DNA of 64,000 nt, taken from NCBI GenBank assembly GCA_003724185.1, contig RHGM01000001.1:62001-126000 (forward strand), read 5' to 3'. The position numbers were made by a program, and so were the translations under genes. The notes beneath the pieces were generated by a model. That model saw only the letters and a list, made by a program, of their open reading frames with translations, did no database searches and was not told where the DNA came from. This DNA comes from Porphyrobacter sp. IPPAS B-1204. GTDB taxonomy: Bacteria > Pseudomonadota > Alphaproteobacteria > Sphingomonadales > Sphingomonadaceae. Positions within the stretch are counted from its first letter, which is position 1; every line of letters starts with the position of its first letter. Shown here piece by piece: positions 56,387 to 64,000 of this stretch.

Positions 56387-57534
56387 GCCGCTACAAGCGT
56401 ATCGGCGACCAGCTCTGCGAGCAGCGCATCAAGCACCCCGCGACCCGGCGGCGATACACCAATCCGCGCCCCCTGAACCCACACCAGCCCAAGGTTTCGC
56501 AAGCGCTCAAGCGCGGCCTCTTCCACCAGCCCGCTGCGCGGCAGGCCGAAGCGTGCGGACAGGGCAGCAAGATCAATCCCCTCGGTCAGACGCAGGCCCA
56601 TCAGCAGCGCCTCGGCCGCCTGTTCGGACACCGCCAGCGCACGCGCCTCGGCAATGCCATCGCCTTGCATTTCAACCGCCTTGAGGAAGTTTTCCGGCTT
56701 CTTGTGCCGCACCGTCGCCACACCACCGCGCCGTCCGTGCGCCCCAGGGCCGATCCCCGCATAATCCTGATACCGCCAATAGGTGAGGTTGTGGCGGCTT
56801 TCCTCGCCCACGCGGGCGTGGTTGCTGGTCTCGTAGGCGGGCAGGCCAGCGGCTGCGGTCAGTTCCTGGGTGATGTCGAAGAGTTCAGCCGCCTCATCAT
56901 CATCCAGCGGGGTGAGCCGCCCGCGCCGCACGTCGCTGGCGAACCGGGTGCCGGGTTCAATGGTCAGCTGGTAAAGCGACATATGCCCGGTGCCAAAACC
57001 AAGCGCGCGGGTCAGCCGTTCATGCCAGATCTCCGGCGTGTGGCCGGGCAGGGCGTAGATCATGTCGAAACTGACGCGCTTGAAGTGGGCTTGCGCGACC
57101 TCCAGCGCCTCCAGCGCCTCATCAGCCCCGTGCAGCCGCCCGAGAAACCGCAGTTCGGCATCGTCCAGAGACTGCACACCAAGCGAAACGCGGTTGACGC
57201 CCGCGCCCGCCAGTGCCGCGAAATTCGCCGTTTCGACCGATGAAGGATTGGCCTCCAGCGTGATCTCGATCGTGGGGTCAAAGCCCCACAGATTCTCCGC
57301 TTCAGCCAGCAACTCCGCGACCAGTGCGGGCGGCATCAATGAAGGCGTGCCCCCGCCAAAGAAGATCGAGGCCAGAGGTTCACCGCCGGCAACCACTGCC
57401 TCGGCGCGCATGTCGGCAATCAGTGCGGCCTGCCATGCCGCCACATCCACAGTGTCCCGCACATGCGAGTTGAAGTCGCAATAGGGGCATTTCTTCGCAC
57501 AGAAGGGCCAGTGGATATAAAGCGCGCGGGCCAC
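56383..57534 (-). CDS. hemW: Haem chaperone HemW (radical SAM)
   Basis: HemW delivers haem to respiratory enzymes; it was long misannotated as coproporphyrinogen III oxidase. The 383 residues contain CAKKCPYCDFNSH (CxxxCxxC, followed by the HemW-type extra residues rather than HemN's), FFGGGTPSLM, NPSSVETANF and GVQSLDDAELRFLGR. GIGPGAHGRRG completes the core, and the C-terminal HemN_C domain is present. The stop overlaps the xerC start. Confidence 0.93.
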   Translation of the reverse strand: MARALYIHWPFCAKKCPYCDFNSHVRDTVDVAAWQAALIADMRAEAVVAGGEPLASIFFGGGTPSLMPPALVAELLAEAENLWGFDPTIEITLEANPSSVETANFAALAGAGVNRVSLGVQSLDDAELRFLGRLHGADEALEALEVAQAHFKRVSFDMIYALPGHTPEIWHERLTRALGFGTGHMSLYQLTIEPGTRFASDVRRGRLTPLDDDEAAELFDITQELTAAAGLPAYETSNHARVGEESRHNLTYWRYQDYAGIGPGAHGRRGGVATVRHKKPENFLKAVEMQGDGIAEARALAVSEQAAEALLMGLRLTEGIDLAALSARFGLPRSGLVEEAALERLRNLGLVWVQGARIGVSPPGRGVLDALLAELVADTLVAA

Positions 57535-57582
57535 GGGAGGAATTTTCAGCCCCGCTTAACCGTTGACGCATAAATCGAAGTC

Positions 57583-58155
57583 ATGCGGAGTTTCCATTCC
57601 ATGTCTGTTCTGAGCCGCCTTGTTGGCGCAGCGCTGCTTATGGCAGCCGCCCCGGCTGTGCCGCAAGATCGCACCCAAGACCAGCGCCCGCTGTTCCCGG
57701 CAGAGCAGGAATGGCTGGCCGAGCACAACGCTGCGCGCAAGGATGTGGGCCTTGGCCCGCTGCGCTGGAACCACGCGCTGATGCGCGATGCACGCGTGTG
57801 GGCCGACACCCTCGCAGCCCGCCGCACGTTCCATCACGACCCTGCGTTGCTGGAACGCAGGCAGGGCGAAAACCTGTGGCGCGGGGATCGCGGTCGCCAT
57901 GCGCCGTGGGAGATGATCGACCTGTTCATTGCCGAAAAGCGCATCTTCCGCCCCGGCGTCTTCCCCGATGTTTCCACCACCGGTCGCTGGAGCGATGTGG
58001 GGCATTACACCCAGATCATCTGGCCCGAGACGCAGGAGGTGGGCTGCGCGACGGCGGTCAATGCGCGGCACGAGGTGTTGGTGTGCCGTTACTGGCCCGC
58101 GGGCAATGTGATCGGCTACCGGCTCGACCCCGCCGAACGGCTTGCGCGGCGCTGA
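57583..58155 (+). CDS. Secreted CAP-domain (SCP/PR1-like) protein
   Basis: 190-aa secreted protein of the CAP superfamily, role unknown. Signal peptide at the N-terminus (MSVLSRLVGAALLMAAAPAV region), then EEWLAEHNAARKDVG-like alpha helix 1 (EHNAARKDVGLGPLRWN), WADTLAARRTFHHD, GENLWRGD, the hallmark DVGHYTQIIWPETQEVGC and CRYWPAGNVIGY. The His and Glu of the CAP cavity are conserved. It is divergent from hemW with 48 bp between starts. Confidence 0.92.
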   Translation: MRSFHSMSVLSRLVGAALLMAAAPAVPQDRTQDQRPLFPAEQEWLAEHNAARKDVGLGPLRWNHALMRDARVWADTLAARRTFHHDPALLERRQGENLWRGDRGRHAPWEMIDLFIAEKRIFRPGVFPDVSTTGRWSDVGHYTQIIWPETQEVGCATAVNARHEVLVCRYWPAGNVIGYRLDPAERLARR

Positions 58156-58159
58156 TCGT

Positions 58160-58786
58160 TCAGCCGAATTGCTCGGCGACCAGCTTGGCAAAGGCATCGG
58201 CGCGATGGCTGATGGCGTGCTTTGCCTCCGGCGGAATTTCGGCGAAGGTCTGGCTGCTGCCAGTCGGTACGAACACCGGATCATAGCCGAAGCCGAGAAG
58301 CCCTCGCGGCGGCCATGTCAGCGCGCCATCGCAGCGGCCTTCGTAAATCGCATATTCCCCGTCCGGCCACGCCAGAGCCAGCACGCAGTGGAATGCGGCT
58401 GATCGGTCCAAGTCTGCGCCCTGTTCAGCCAGCATCCCTTCGACCTTGCCCATTGCCATGTACCAATCCCGGCCCGGAGCGCCTTCGAACCACTGCCGCT
58501 CGGCCCAGTCGGCGGTGTAGACGCCCGGCCGCCCATCAAGCGCGGCGACGCTCAGGCCGCTATCGTCGGCCAGCGCCGCCAACCCCGAAGCCTCCGCCGC
58601 CGCCCGCGCCTTGATCAATGCGTTCTGCGCAAAGGTGGTGCCGGTCTCGGCAGGTTCTGGCAGGCCCAGCGATCCGGCGGAGATGCATCTCACCCCGTAA
58701 GGATCGAGCAGCGCGCTGATTTCCTTGAGCTTGCCCGCATTGTGCGTGGCAATGACCAGAGAACCTGAGCCGAGGCGGCGTGTCAT
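58160..58786 (-). CDS. rdgB: XTP/dITP diphosphatase (RdgB/HAM1)
   Basis: House-cleaning pyrophosphatase removing deaminated purine nucleotides. The 208 residues match the family: [79 protein letters not shown] and [13 protein letters not shown]. The start overlaps the rph stop by 4 nt, forming the usual rph-rdgB pair. It converges on the CAP gene 4 bp away. Confidence 0.96.
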   Translation of the reverse strand: MTRRLGSGSLVIATHNAGKLKEISALLDPYGVRCISAGSLGLPEPAETGTTFAQNALIKARAAAEASGLAALADDSGLSVAALDGRPGVYTADWAERQWFEGAPGRDWYMAMGKVEGMLAEQGADLDRSAAFHCVLALAWPDGEYAIYEGRCDGALTWPPRGLLGFGYDPVFVPTGSSQTFAEIPPEAKHAISHRADAFAKLVAEQFG

Positions 58787-59496
58787 TTCACCGCGTCCAA
58801 TTGCGCGGCAAAAATCCGGTCACAGCCGATGCGGGCGAGGCGCAGGAGGCGGAGAAGGGCTTCCTCGTCATAGGTCGCGCCTTCAGCGGTGGCCTGCACT
58901 TCGGCGATCTTGCCGCCGGACAGCAGCACGAAATTGCCATCAGCCTCGGCGTTGGAATCTTCGTCATAATCGAGGTCGAGCACCGGGGTGCCCTTGAAGA
59001 TGCCGCAGGAAATGCCCGCCACCTGCGCGGTGATTGGATCGTGCTTGATATCGCCCGACGCCATCAGACCATTGATCGCCAGACGCAGCGCAATCCACGC
59101 GCCCGAAATGGCGGCCGTGCGGGTGCCGCCATCGGCCTGAATCACATCGCAATCGAGCGTAATCTGCCGCTCGCCCAGCTTTTGCAGGTCTACGACTGCG
59201 CGCAAAGAACGCCCGATAAGGCGCTGAATTTCCTGCGTACGGCCCGATTGCTTGCCCTTGGCCGCTTCGCGCTGGCCACGGGTGTGCGTGGCGCGCGGGA
59301 GCATCGAGTATTCGCCCGTCACCCAACCTTCGCCCTTGCCGCGCAGCCACGGCGGCACGCCTTTTTCGACGCTCGCGGTGCACAGCACCTTCGTATCGCC
59401 GAAGCCGATCAACACCGAGCCTTCCGCGTGACGGGTGAAGCCGGTTTGAATCGTGATGGCGCGCATTTCATCGGGCGCGCGTCCTGAAGGGCGCAT
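58783..59496 (-). CDS. rph: Ribonuclease PH
   Basis: Phosphorolytic 3'-5' exoribonuclease that trims tRNA 3' ends. From ATG 59496 ([20 protein letters not shown]) there are 237 residues, the standard length; the longer frame to 59622 is not conserved. Motifs are [77 protein letters not shown] and [16 protein letters not shown]. Divergent from hrcA with 79 bp between starts. Confidence 0.96.
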   Translation of the reverse strand: MRPSGRAPDEMRAITIQTGFTRHAEGSVLIGFGDTKVLCTASVEKGVPPWLRGKGEGWVTGEYSMLPRATHTRGQREAAKGKQSGRTQEIQRLIGRSLRAVVDLQKLGERQITLDCDVIQADGGTRTAAISGAWIALRLAINGLMASGDIKHDPITAQVAGISCGIFKGTPVLDLDYDEDSNAEADGNFVLLSGGKIAEVQATAEGATYDEEALLRLLRLARIGCDRIFAAQLDAVK

Positions 59497-59575
59497 GGGT
59501 GTTCCTTTGCTGTGTCGGGGGCCATTAAGCGGCGCGCACTTGCCGCCGCAAGCGCAAAGACTAAACATTGCGTCT

Positions 59576-60619
59576 ATGACATCACTCCCCGTTACCGAAC
59601 TGACCCAGCGCGCGCGCGACATTTTCCAGCGGGTGGTGGAGGAATATATCGAAAGCGGTCAGCCGGTCGGGTCAAAGACGCTGGCGGCGGATGGCACGTT
59701 GAACCTCTCGCCCGCTTCGATCCGCAGCGTTCTGGCCGATCTGGAAACCGCAGGCTTGCTGGCCGCGCCGCACACCAGCGCGGGACGGATGCCGACCGAT
59801 GCGGGCCTGCGGATCTTCGTTGACGGCATGATGCGCGTGGCCGAGCCGACCGCGCAGGAACAGGCCGCGATCGAGGCGCGTCTGGCCGAGGCAGGCCCGG
59901 TAGAGGCCGCGCTGAAGCAGGCAAGCGCGATTCTCTCCGATCTGTCGGGCGCAGCGGGCATGGTACTGGTCGCCCCGCGCGAACAGAAGCTCGCGCAATT
60001 CAGCCTTGTGGATCTGGGGCAGGGCCGGGCGCTCGCTGTGCTGGTTGGCGAGGATGGCGGGGTTGAGAACCGCGTCCTCACCATCGGCGGCGCGCTCGAC
60101 CCGGGCACGCTGGACCGCGCGTCGAATTACATCACCGCGCGCCTTGCGGGCCGCACCCTTGTCGAAGCCGCGCAGGCCATGCGCATGGAAATCAAGGCGG
60201 GCAAATCGCAGCTCGACGACGTCTCACGCGATCTGGTCGAGCGCGGGCTTGCGGTGTGGAGCGAGGATGCCGCCGCACGCCCCGTGCTGATCGTGCGCGG
60301 GGCGGCGAACCTGCTCGATGACAGCGCGCTTGGCGATATCGAACGGGTGCGGATGCTGCTGGAGGATCTTGAGAACAAGCAGTCGGTTGCACAATTGCTC
60401 GATTCGGCGCGTGAGGCCGAGGCGACGCGGATTTTTATCGGCAGCGAAAACCGGCTGTTCGCCCTATCCGGCTCCAGCGTGATCGCCTCGCCCTACCGTG
60501 ACCGCGAGGGGCGGGTGGTCGGCGTGCTCGGTGTGATCGGCCCTGTGCGGTTGAATTACGCGCGGGTTGTCCCCATGGTTGATTTGACCGCCCGTTCGCT
60601 GGGCAAGCTCATCGCTTGA
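59576..60619 (+). CDS. hrcA: Heat-inducible transcription repressor HrcA
   Basis: Winged-helix repressor of groE and related operons, acting at CIRCE elements. ATG 59576 gives 347 residues beginning [20 protein letters not shown]. The N-terminal HTH region has [20 protein letters not shown] and the recognition helix [37 protein letters not shown] follows. The C-terminus shows [20 protein letters not shown]. No CIRCE (TTAGCACTC-N9-GAGTGCTAA) is visible in the window, so its targets lie elsewhere. grpE follows 17 nt downstream. Confidence 0.96.
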   Translation: MTSLPVTELTQRARDIFQRVVEEYIESGQPVGSKTLAADGTLNLSPASIRSVLADLETAGLLAAPHTSAGRMPTDAGLRIFVDGMMRVAEPTAQEQAAIEARLAEAGPVEAALKQASAILSDLSGAAGMVLVAPREQKLAQFSLVDLGQGRALAVLVGEDGGVENRVLTIGGALDPGTLDRASNYITARLAGRTLVEAAQAMRMEIKAGKSQLDDVSRDLVERGLAVWSEDAAARPVLIVRGAANLLDDSALGDIERVRMLLEDLENKQSVAQLLDSAREAEATRIFIGSENRLFALSGSSVIASPYRDREGRVVGVLGVIGPVRLNYARVVPMVDLTARSLGKLIA

Positions 60620-60636
60620 ATGGAAGCACACATAAC

Positions 60637-61206
60637 ATGACCGAGAATGAAAAGCCGCTGGATCAGGCGGTTGAAGACGAATTGAAGGGCGTGCCCGAGC
60701 ATCTGCGTGAAGGCGGGGATGAAGCTGACGCCATGTCCGAAGCGCTCGAATCGCTGCGCCGTGATCTCGAAAACGCCAAACAGGAGGTGCTCTACGCGCA
60801 GGCCGAAACGCAAAATGTGCGCCGTCGGCTGGAGCGCGAAAAGGACGAAGCCCGCGCCTACGCCGCGACCGGCTTTGCCCGCGATATCCTGTCTGTCGCC
60901 GACAATCTCGCCCGCGCGGTGCAGGCCATCCCCGAGAGCCTGCGCGCAGACGACAGCATGAAGGGCCTTGTGATCGGCATCGAAGCTACCCAGCGCGAGC
61001 TGGAAAAGGTCTTCGCCAGCCACGGCATCACGCGCATCGCCGCAGTCGGCCTGCCGCTCGATCCGAACCAGCATCAGGCGATGCTCGAAGTGCCGAGCGC
61101 AGATCATGAGCCCGGGACAGTGGTCTCGGAAATGCAGGCCGGGTGGATGATCAAGGACCGTCTGCTGCGCGCCGCGATGGTGGCCGTGGCGAAGGCTCCG
61201 GACTGA
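60637..61206 (+). CDS. grpE: Nucleotide exchange factor GrpE
   Basis: Co-chaperone that releases ADP from DnaK. The 189 residues from ATG 60637 (MTENEKPLDQAV) show an acidic N-terminus, a long coiled coil (LESLRRDLENAKQEVLYAQA, then NVRRRLEREKDEARAYAATG), and the C-terminal beta domain with PLDPNQHQAMLEVPSADHEP and GWMIKDRLLRAAMVAVAK. Likely co-transcribed with hrcA. dnaK is 1.6 kb further on, with four reading frames between. Confidence 0.97.
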   Translation: MTENEKPLDQAVEDELKGVPEHLREGGDEADAMSEALESLRRDLENAKQEVLYAQAETQNVRRRLEREKDEARAYAATGFARDILSVADNLARAVQAIPESLRADDSMKGLVIGIEATQRELEKVFASHGITRIAAVGLPLDPNQHQAMLEVPSADHEPGTVVSEMQAGWMIKDRLLRAAMVAVAKAPD

Positions 61207-61317
61207 TCGCACCTGCTGCACACTTCACCCCCGATCATGCCATTTCTGCGATAGGCGGGGGAATAATCAGGGATGTTCCTGCGTTTAGACGATACCTCTG
61301 AACGACAGGAGATTGTC

Positions 61318-61578
61318 ATGATTACTCGCATGAAGTCCGCCGCTCTTGCCGCTGGCTGCGCGCTTGGCCTTGGTGCCTGCGCCGGTAATTACGCCGGCGA
61401 AGGTGCGATTGGCGGCGCGCTCGCAGGGGCTGCAGGGTCTGCCGTAACGGGCGGCGATGTCGCCACAGGCGCGGCTGTCGGCGCCGCTGTAGGCGGTGCT
61501 GGCGGATCGCTCATCAAGAAGAACGGCCGCTGCTACCGGGTCGACAACCGCGGCCGCGAGCGTCGGGTGCGCTGCTAG
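61318..61578 (+). CDS. Glycine-zipper lipoprotein
   Basis: 86-aa outer-membrane-type lipoprotein. Signal peptide with lipobox LGLGAC at about residue 20. The mature part is a glycine zipper (AIGGALAGAAGSAVTGGDVA TGAAVG pattern), which inserts in or packs against membranes, and ends in a short basic tail with two cysteines (GRCYRVDNRGRERRVRC). The ATG at 61318 has AGGAGA upstream. Function unknown; similar proteins are stress-induced. Confidence 0.85.
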   Translation: MITRMKSAALAAGCALGLGACAGNYAGEGAIGGALAGAAGSAVTGGDVATGAAVGAAVGGAGGSLIKKNGRCYRVDNRGRERRVRC

Positions 61579-61581
61579 GGA

Positions 61582-62109
61582 TCAGGCGGGCGTGAAAGGC
61601 AGGATGGCAGCATAGGCCGCAGCGTCTGCCACGCCCGCCACCATCGTGCCGCGCCTCAGCAAAAAGGCATGGCGTACGATCTCTGCCTGTTGCTCGATCC
61701 CGTATTGCTCCAGTCGCCAGCCCGGCTTGAGGGCATAATCATAGCGGCACCACGGGTGGCGGTGCAGAACCAGATGCCAGCGCCCAAGGGTTTGCACCTG
61801 CCACACGTGCACCATTTCATGGATGAAGTGTGCCTGATGGTGCAGCGGTGCGGCGGCAAAATCATCGCAATAATGCGCGGCGTCAGGGTGGAAGTGCAGA
61901 TGCCCCATCGGCGCCATTGTCACCCGGCGCGGATGCAGCGGAAAGAACTTGCGGCGCCGGATCGTGACGGAAGGGTAATCGATCGCGTCGCCGAATATTG
62001 ACCGTGCAAGGTCAACTTCACCCGCCGTAAGCGATCGTTCTCCGCCGACCGGGCAAGCGTGGACAGGTGGCTTCGCCCCCCAATCCTCCACAAGCCCGGT
62101 CAGCGGCAC
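61582..62109 (-). CDS. Small HExxH protein ('vgr-related' family)
   Basis: Unknown function. 175 residues, no signal peptide or membrane segment. Residues 97-101 are HEMVH, a zinc-metalloprotease-type HExxH, within HHQAHFIHEMVHVWQVQTLG. AHYCDDFA lies about 20 residues earlier and KPGWRLEQYGIEQQAEIVRH downstream could give the third ligand (Glu). Relatives in sphingomonads are annotated 'vgr related protein', a name without experimental basis as far as I know. It converges on the glycine-zipper gene 3 bp away and follows the copper chaperone gene by 2 bp. Confidence 0.75.
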   Translation of the reverse strand: MPLTGLVEDWGAKPPVHACPVGGERSLTAGEVDLARSIFGDAIDYPSVTIRRRKFFPLHPRRVTMAPMGHLHFHPDAAHYCDDFAAAPLHHQAHFIHEMVHVWQVQTLGRWHLVLHRHPWCRYDYALKPGWRLEQYGIEQQAEIVRHAFLLRRGTMVAGVADAAAYAAILPFTPA

Positions 62110-62111
62110 GT

Positions 62112-62603
62112 TCAGCGTTCTTCCCCCGCGGCGCGCACGGGTGCTGTCACATTGGTTTTGGTGCCATCAGAAAGCGTCAGGGTGAGATTGGCCGTACCGC
62201 CGGCCTTCAGCGTATCAGACGGCTCCATCGCCATCACATGCAACCCGCCCGGCGCAAAGGTGACCGGCGCGCCGTTGGCGAGGGTAATCGGGCCGGCCAT
62301 CGTCATCTGCATCTTGCCCGCTTCTTCTGCATAATTGTGGATCATGGTCATGCCTGCACCCTCAACCTCGACCGATTGAAGCGATACGCTGGCGCCTCCG
62401 GTGTAGGAAAGATCGAAATAGACCGCGGCCGGATTGCCAGCGACCGGAGCGAGCACGACGCGTGCATTGCTGACGGTGAGCGCGGCGGCTGCGGCGTCCT
62501 GTTCCGGCGTTGCGGGGGCCTCAGCCGGTTCGGCGCAGGCGGAAAGCACACCGAGCGCAGAGGCACACAGCAGGGCAAGCGCGGGGCGGGTGGTGAATGT
62601 CAC
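62112..62603 (-). CDS. PCu(A)C-type periplasmic copper chaperone lipoprotein
   Basis: Copper carrier supplying cytochrome oxidase. GTG at 62603 (GGAG 9 nt upstream) gives 163 residues. Lipobox VLSAC at about residue 19. The mature domain shows the family barrel and ligands: MTMIHNYAEEAGKMQMTMAG and PGGLHVMAMEP, matching the H/M-rich Cu(I) site HxnMx21HxM. An upstream frame to 62633 adds only 10 residues before the signal. It forms a two-gene leftward unit with the HExxH gene (2-bp gap), divergent from dnaK. Confidence 0.88.
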   Translation of the reverse strand: MTFTTRPALALLCASALGVLSACAEPAEAPATPEQDAAAAALTVSNARVVLAPVAGNPAAVYFDLSYTGGASVSLQSVEVEGAGMTMIHNYAEEAGKMQMTMAGPITLANGAPVTFAPGGLHVMAMEPSDTLKAGGTANLTLTLSDGTKTNVTAPVRAAGEER

Positions 62604-62651
62604 GGTCAATGTCTCCTTGTGGAATGGCCACAAAACTAGGGTGCCCGTTCT

Positions 62652-62679
62652 CTTGTGCCAAGCGAAACCACACCTATAT
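62652..62679 (+). promoter_or_regulatory. RpoH-type heat-shock promoter of dnaK
   Basis: CTTG (62652-62655), 17 bp, then CCTATAT (62673-62679). This matches the alphaproteobacterial sigma-32 consensus CTTG-N17-CYTATNT at every defined base. The dnaK ATG is 93 bp downstream. No CIRCE is nearby, so control is by sigma-32 alone. Confidence 0.75.
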
Positions 62680-62772
62680 CGCCCTCACAAACGAGCCGCC
62701 AATGCGCTTTGCCGGTAACCGGGAAGCCCAAGGCAGCGGTGTCCAACAATTGTCCTAATGGATGGGGTAAAA

Positions 62773-64000
62773 ATGGCTAAAGTTATCGGTATCGACCTCG
62801 GCACCACCAATTCCTGCGTTGCTGTCATGGATGGCGGCAAGCCCAAGGTGATCGAAAATTCCGAAGGCGCGCGCACCACGCCGTCGATCGTTGCTTTCAC
62901 CAAGGACGGCCAGCGCCTGATCGGCCAACCGGCCAAGCGTCAGGCGGTGACCAACCCCGACAACACTCTTTTCGCAATCAAGCGCCTGATCGGCCGCCGT
63001 TTCGAAGACCCGCTGACCAAGAAGGACATGGGCCTGGTTCCCTATTCCATCGTCAAGGGCAAGAACGGAGATGCCTGGGTCAATGCTGGCGGCGAAGATT
63101 ACAGCCCCTCGCAGGTGTCCGCCTTCATCCTCCAGAAGATGAAGGAAACCGCCGAAAGCTATCTCGGCGAAACCGTGACGCAGGCCGTCATCACCGTGCC
63201 CGCCTATTTCAACGACGCCCAGCGTCAGGCCACCAAGGACGCCGGCATGATCGCCGGCCTTGAAGTGCTGCGCATCATCAACGAGCCGACCGCTGCTGCG
63301 CTCGCCTACGGAATGGACAAGGAAGATGGCAAGACCATCGCTGTCTATGACCTTGGCGGCGGCACGTTTGACGTGTCGATCCTCGAAATCGGGGACGGTG
63401 TGTTCGAAGTGAAGTCGACCAACGGGGACACGTTCCTTGGCGGTGAAGATTTCGACAACGCCATCGTGGAATTCCTCGCCGATGCCTTCAAGAAGAAGGA
63501 AGGCATGGATCTGAAGACCGACAAGCTCGCGCTTCAGCGTCTGAAGGAAGCCGCCGAAAAGGCCAAGATCGAGCTTTCGAGCGCGGCCACCACTGAAATC
63601 AATCTGCCCTTCATCACCGCGCGCATGGAAGGTGGCACCACCACCCCGCTGCACCTGGTGGAAACCATCACCCGCGCCGATCTTGAAAAGATGGTCGACG
63701 GGCTGATCCAGCGCACGCTTGATCCGTGCAAGAAGGCGCTGGCTGACGCTGGCATCTCCAAGGATCAGGTTGACGAGGTGATCCTCGTCGGCGGCATGAC
63801 CCGTATGCCCCGCGTGCGCGAAGTGGTGGAGCAGTTCTTCGGTGCCAAGCCGCATACCGGCGTGAACCCCGATGAAGTCGTTGCGATGGGCGCTGCCATT
63901 CAGGCGGGCGTGCTGCAGGGCGACGTCAAGGACGTGCTGCTGCTCGACGTGACCCCGCTTTCGCTCGGCATCGAAACGCTCGGCGGTGTGTTCACCCGCA
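62773..64000 (+). CDS. dnaK: Chaperone DnaK (partial, runs off the edge)
   Basis: Hsp70 chaperone, with GrpE and DnaJ. The start at ATG 62773 is [20 protein letters not shown]. The first 409 codons are present, covering the ATPase domain with [52 protein letters not shown] and [17 protein letters not shown]. The sequence ends at [16 protein letters not shown], within the linker and start of the substrate-binding domain. The [13 protein letters not shown] linker is intact. The remainder lies outside the window. Confidence 0.99.
   Translation, partial: MAKVIGIDLGTTNSCVAVMDGGKPKVIENSEGARTTPSIVAFTKDGQRLIGQPAKRQAVTNPDNTLFAIKRLIGRRFEDPLTKKDMGLVPYSIVKGKNGDAWVNAGGEDYSPSQVSAFILQKMKETAESYLGETVTQAVITVPAYFNDAQRQATKDAGMIAGLEVLRIINEPTAAALAYGMDKEDGKTIAVYDLGGGTFDVSILEIGDGVFEVKSTNGDTFLGGEDFDNAIVEFLADAFKKKEGMDLKTDKLALQRLKEAAEKAKIELSSAATTEINLPFITARMEGGTTTPLHLVETITRADLEKMVDGLIQRTLDPCKKALADAGISKDQVDEVILVGGMTRMPRVREVVEQFFGAKPHTGVNPDEVVAMGAAIQAGVLQGDVKDVLLLDVTPLSLGIETLGGVFTR

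Noticed and set aside
59539..59568. sigma-32 promoter before hrcA (CTTG-N18-CTAAACAT)
   Set aside because: Spacing is 18 and the -10 part misses CYTATNT. It could be a chance CTTG.

Overview
The window is a contiguous piece of GC-rich bacterial chromosome, almost fully coding. I see no plasmid, prophage, transposase, CRISPR or rRNA signal. Protein content points to an alphaproteobacterium of the order Sphingomonadales, most likely the Erythrobacter/Porphyrobacter group. The reasons are a RibB-RibX fusion with an N-terminal HTH, a UrcA-family protein, a 'vgr-related' small HExxH protein, a DOMON-like protein, DUF1206 and DUF817 proteins, L25/Ctc next to Pth, and an alphaproteobacterial-type heat-shock promoter before dnaK. 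This placement is inference from gene families, not from a marker gene.

Layout. 0-2 kb: riboflavin genes ribBX-ribH and a tRNA-Lys(CUU), all leftward. 2-8 kb: the complete cell-shape operon mreB-mreC-mreD-mrdA-rodA, leftward, divergent from mutL. 10-16.8 kb: a DUF1206 membrane protein, a secreted phosphodiesterase, ychF, a Tat-exported SDR, a small P-loop kinase, a PH-like membrane protein, pth and rplY, with a clear terminator between rplY and pth. 16.9-18.7 kb: two tandem TraB/GumN paralogues. 18.8-22.1 kb: the least ordinary region. It is a tightly overlapping leftward operon of five small multi-pass membrane proteins sharing a motif, interleaved with two almost identical small XRE-type HTH genes (one truncated), behind a UrcA gene and a 40-bp-period tandem repeat.

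22.2-30.4 kb: glyQ-glyS, ppdK, a methyltransferase, comF and hisI. 30.4-33.5 kb: a MerR regulator with an operator-like site, an acyl-CoA dehydrogenase and a proline-rich protein. 33.5-42 kb: cysK overlapping a frameshifted MFS transporter, a PilZ protein, tyrS, DOMON-like, tspO, a NamZ-type DUF1343 protein, an MFS transporter and DUF817. 42-47.6 kb: a CoxE-like VWA gene and its probable MoxR partner, separated by a rightward soluble chemoreceptor gene; a parS-like 16-mer lies beside it; then a class-A-beta-lactamase-fold serine hydrolase. 47.7-53.8 kb: a GT87-like membrane protein, parE, and an LpoA-like lipoprotein divergent from rsmI-yraN. 53.8-64 kb: gshB, dedA, xerC-hemW, a CAP-domain protein, rdgB-rph, hrcA-grpE, a glycine-zipper lipoprotein, the HExxH protein, a PCu(A)C copper chaperone, and dnaK running off the right edge.

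Functional themes are envelope growth (mre/mrd, LpoA-like, NamZ, serine hydrolase), translation and tRNA maintenance (pth, rplY, glyQS, tyrS, ychF, rsmI, tRNA-Lys), and proteostasis (hrcA, grpE, dnaK). The best candidate for an undescribed system is the membrane-protein/HTH array at 18.8-21.6 kb with its upstream repeats. Secondary points are the operator-like repeat at the start codon of HTH-RibBX, the parS-like site and the split MoxR/VWA pair.
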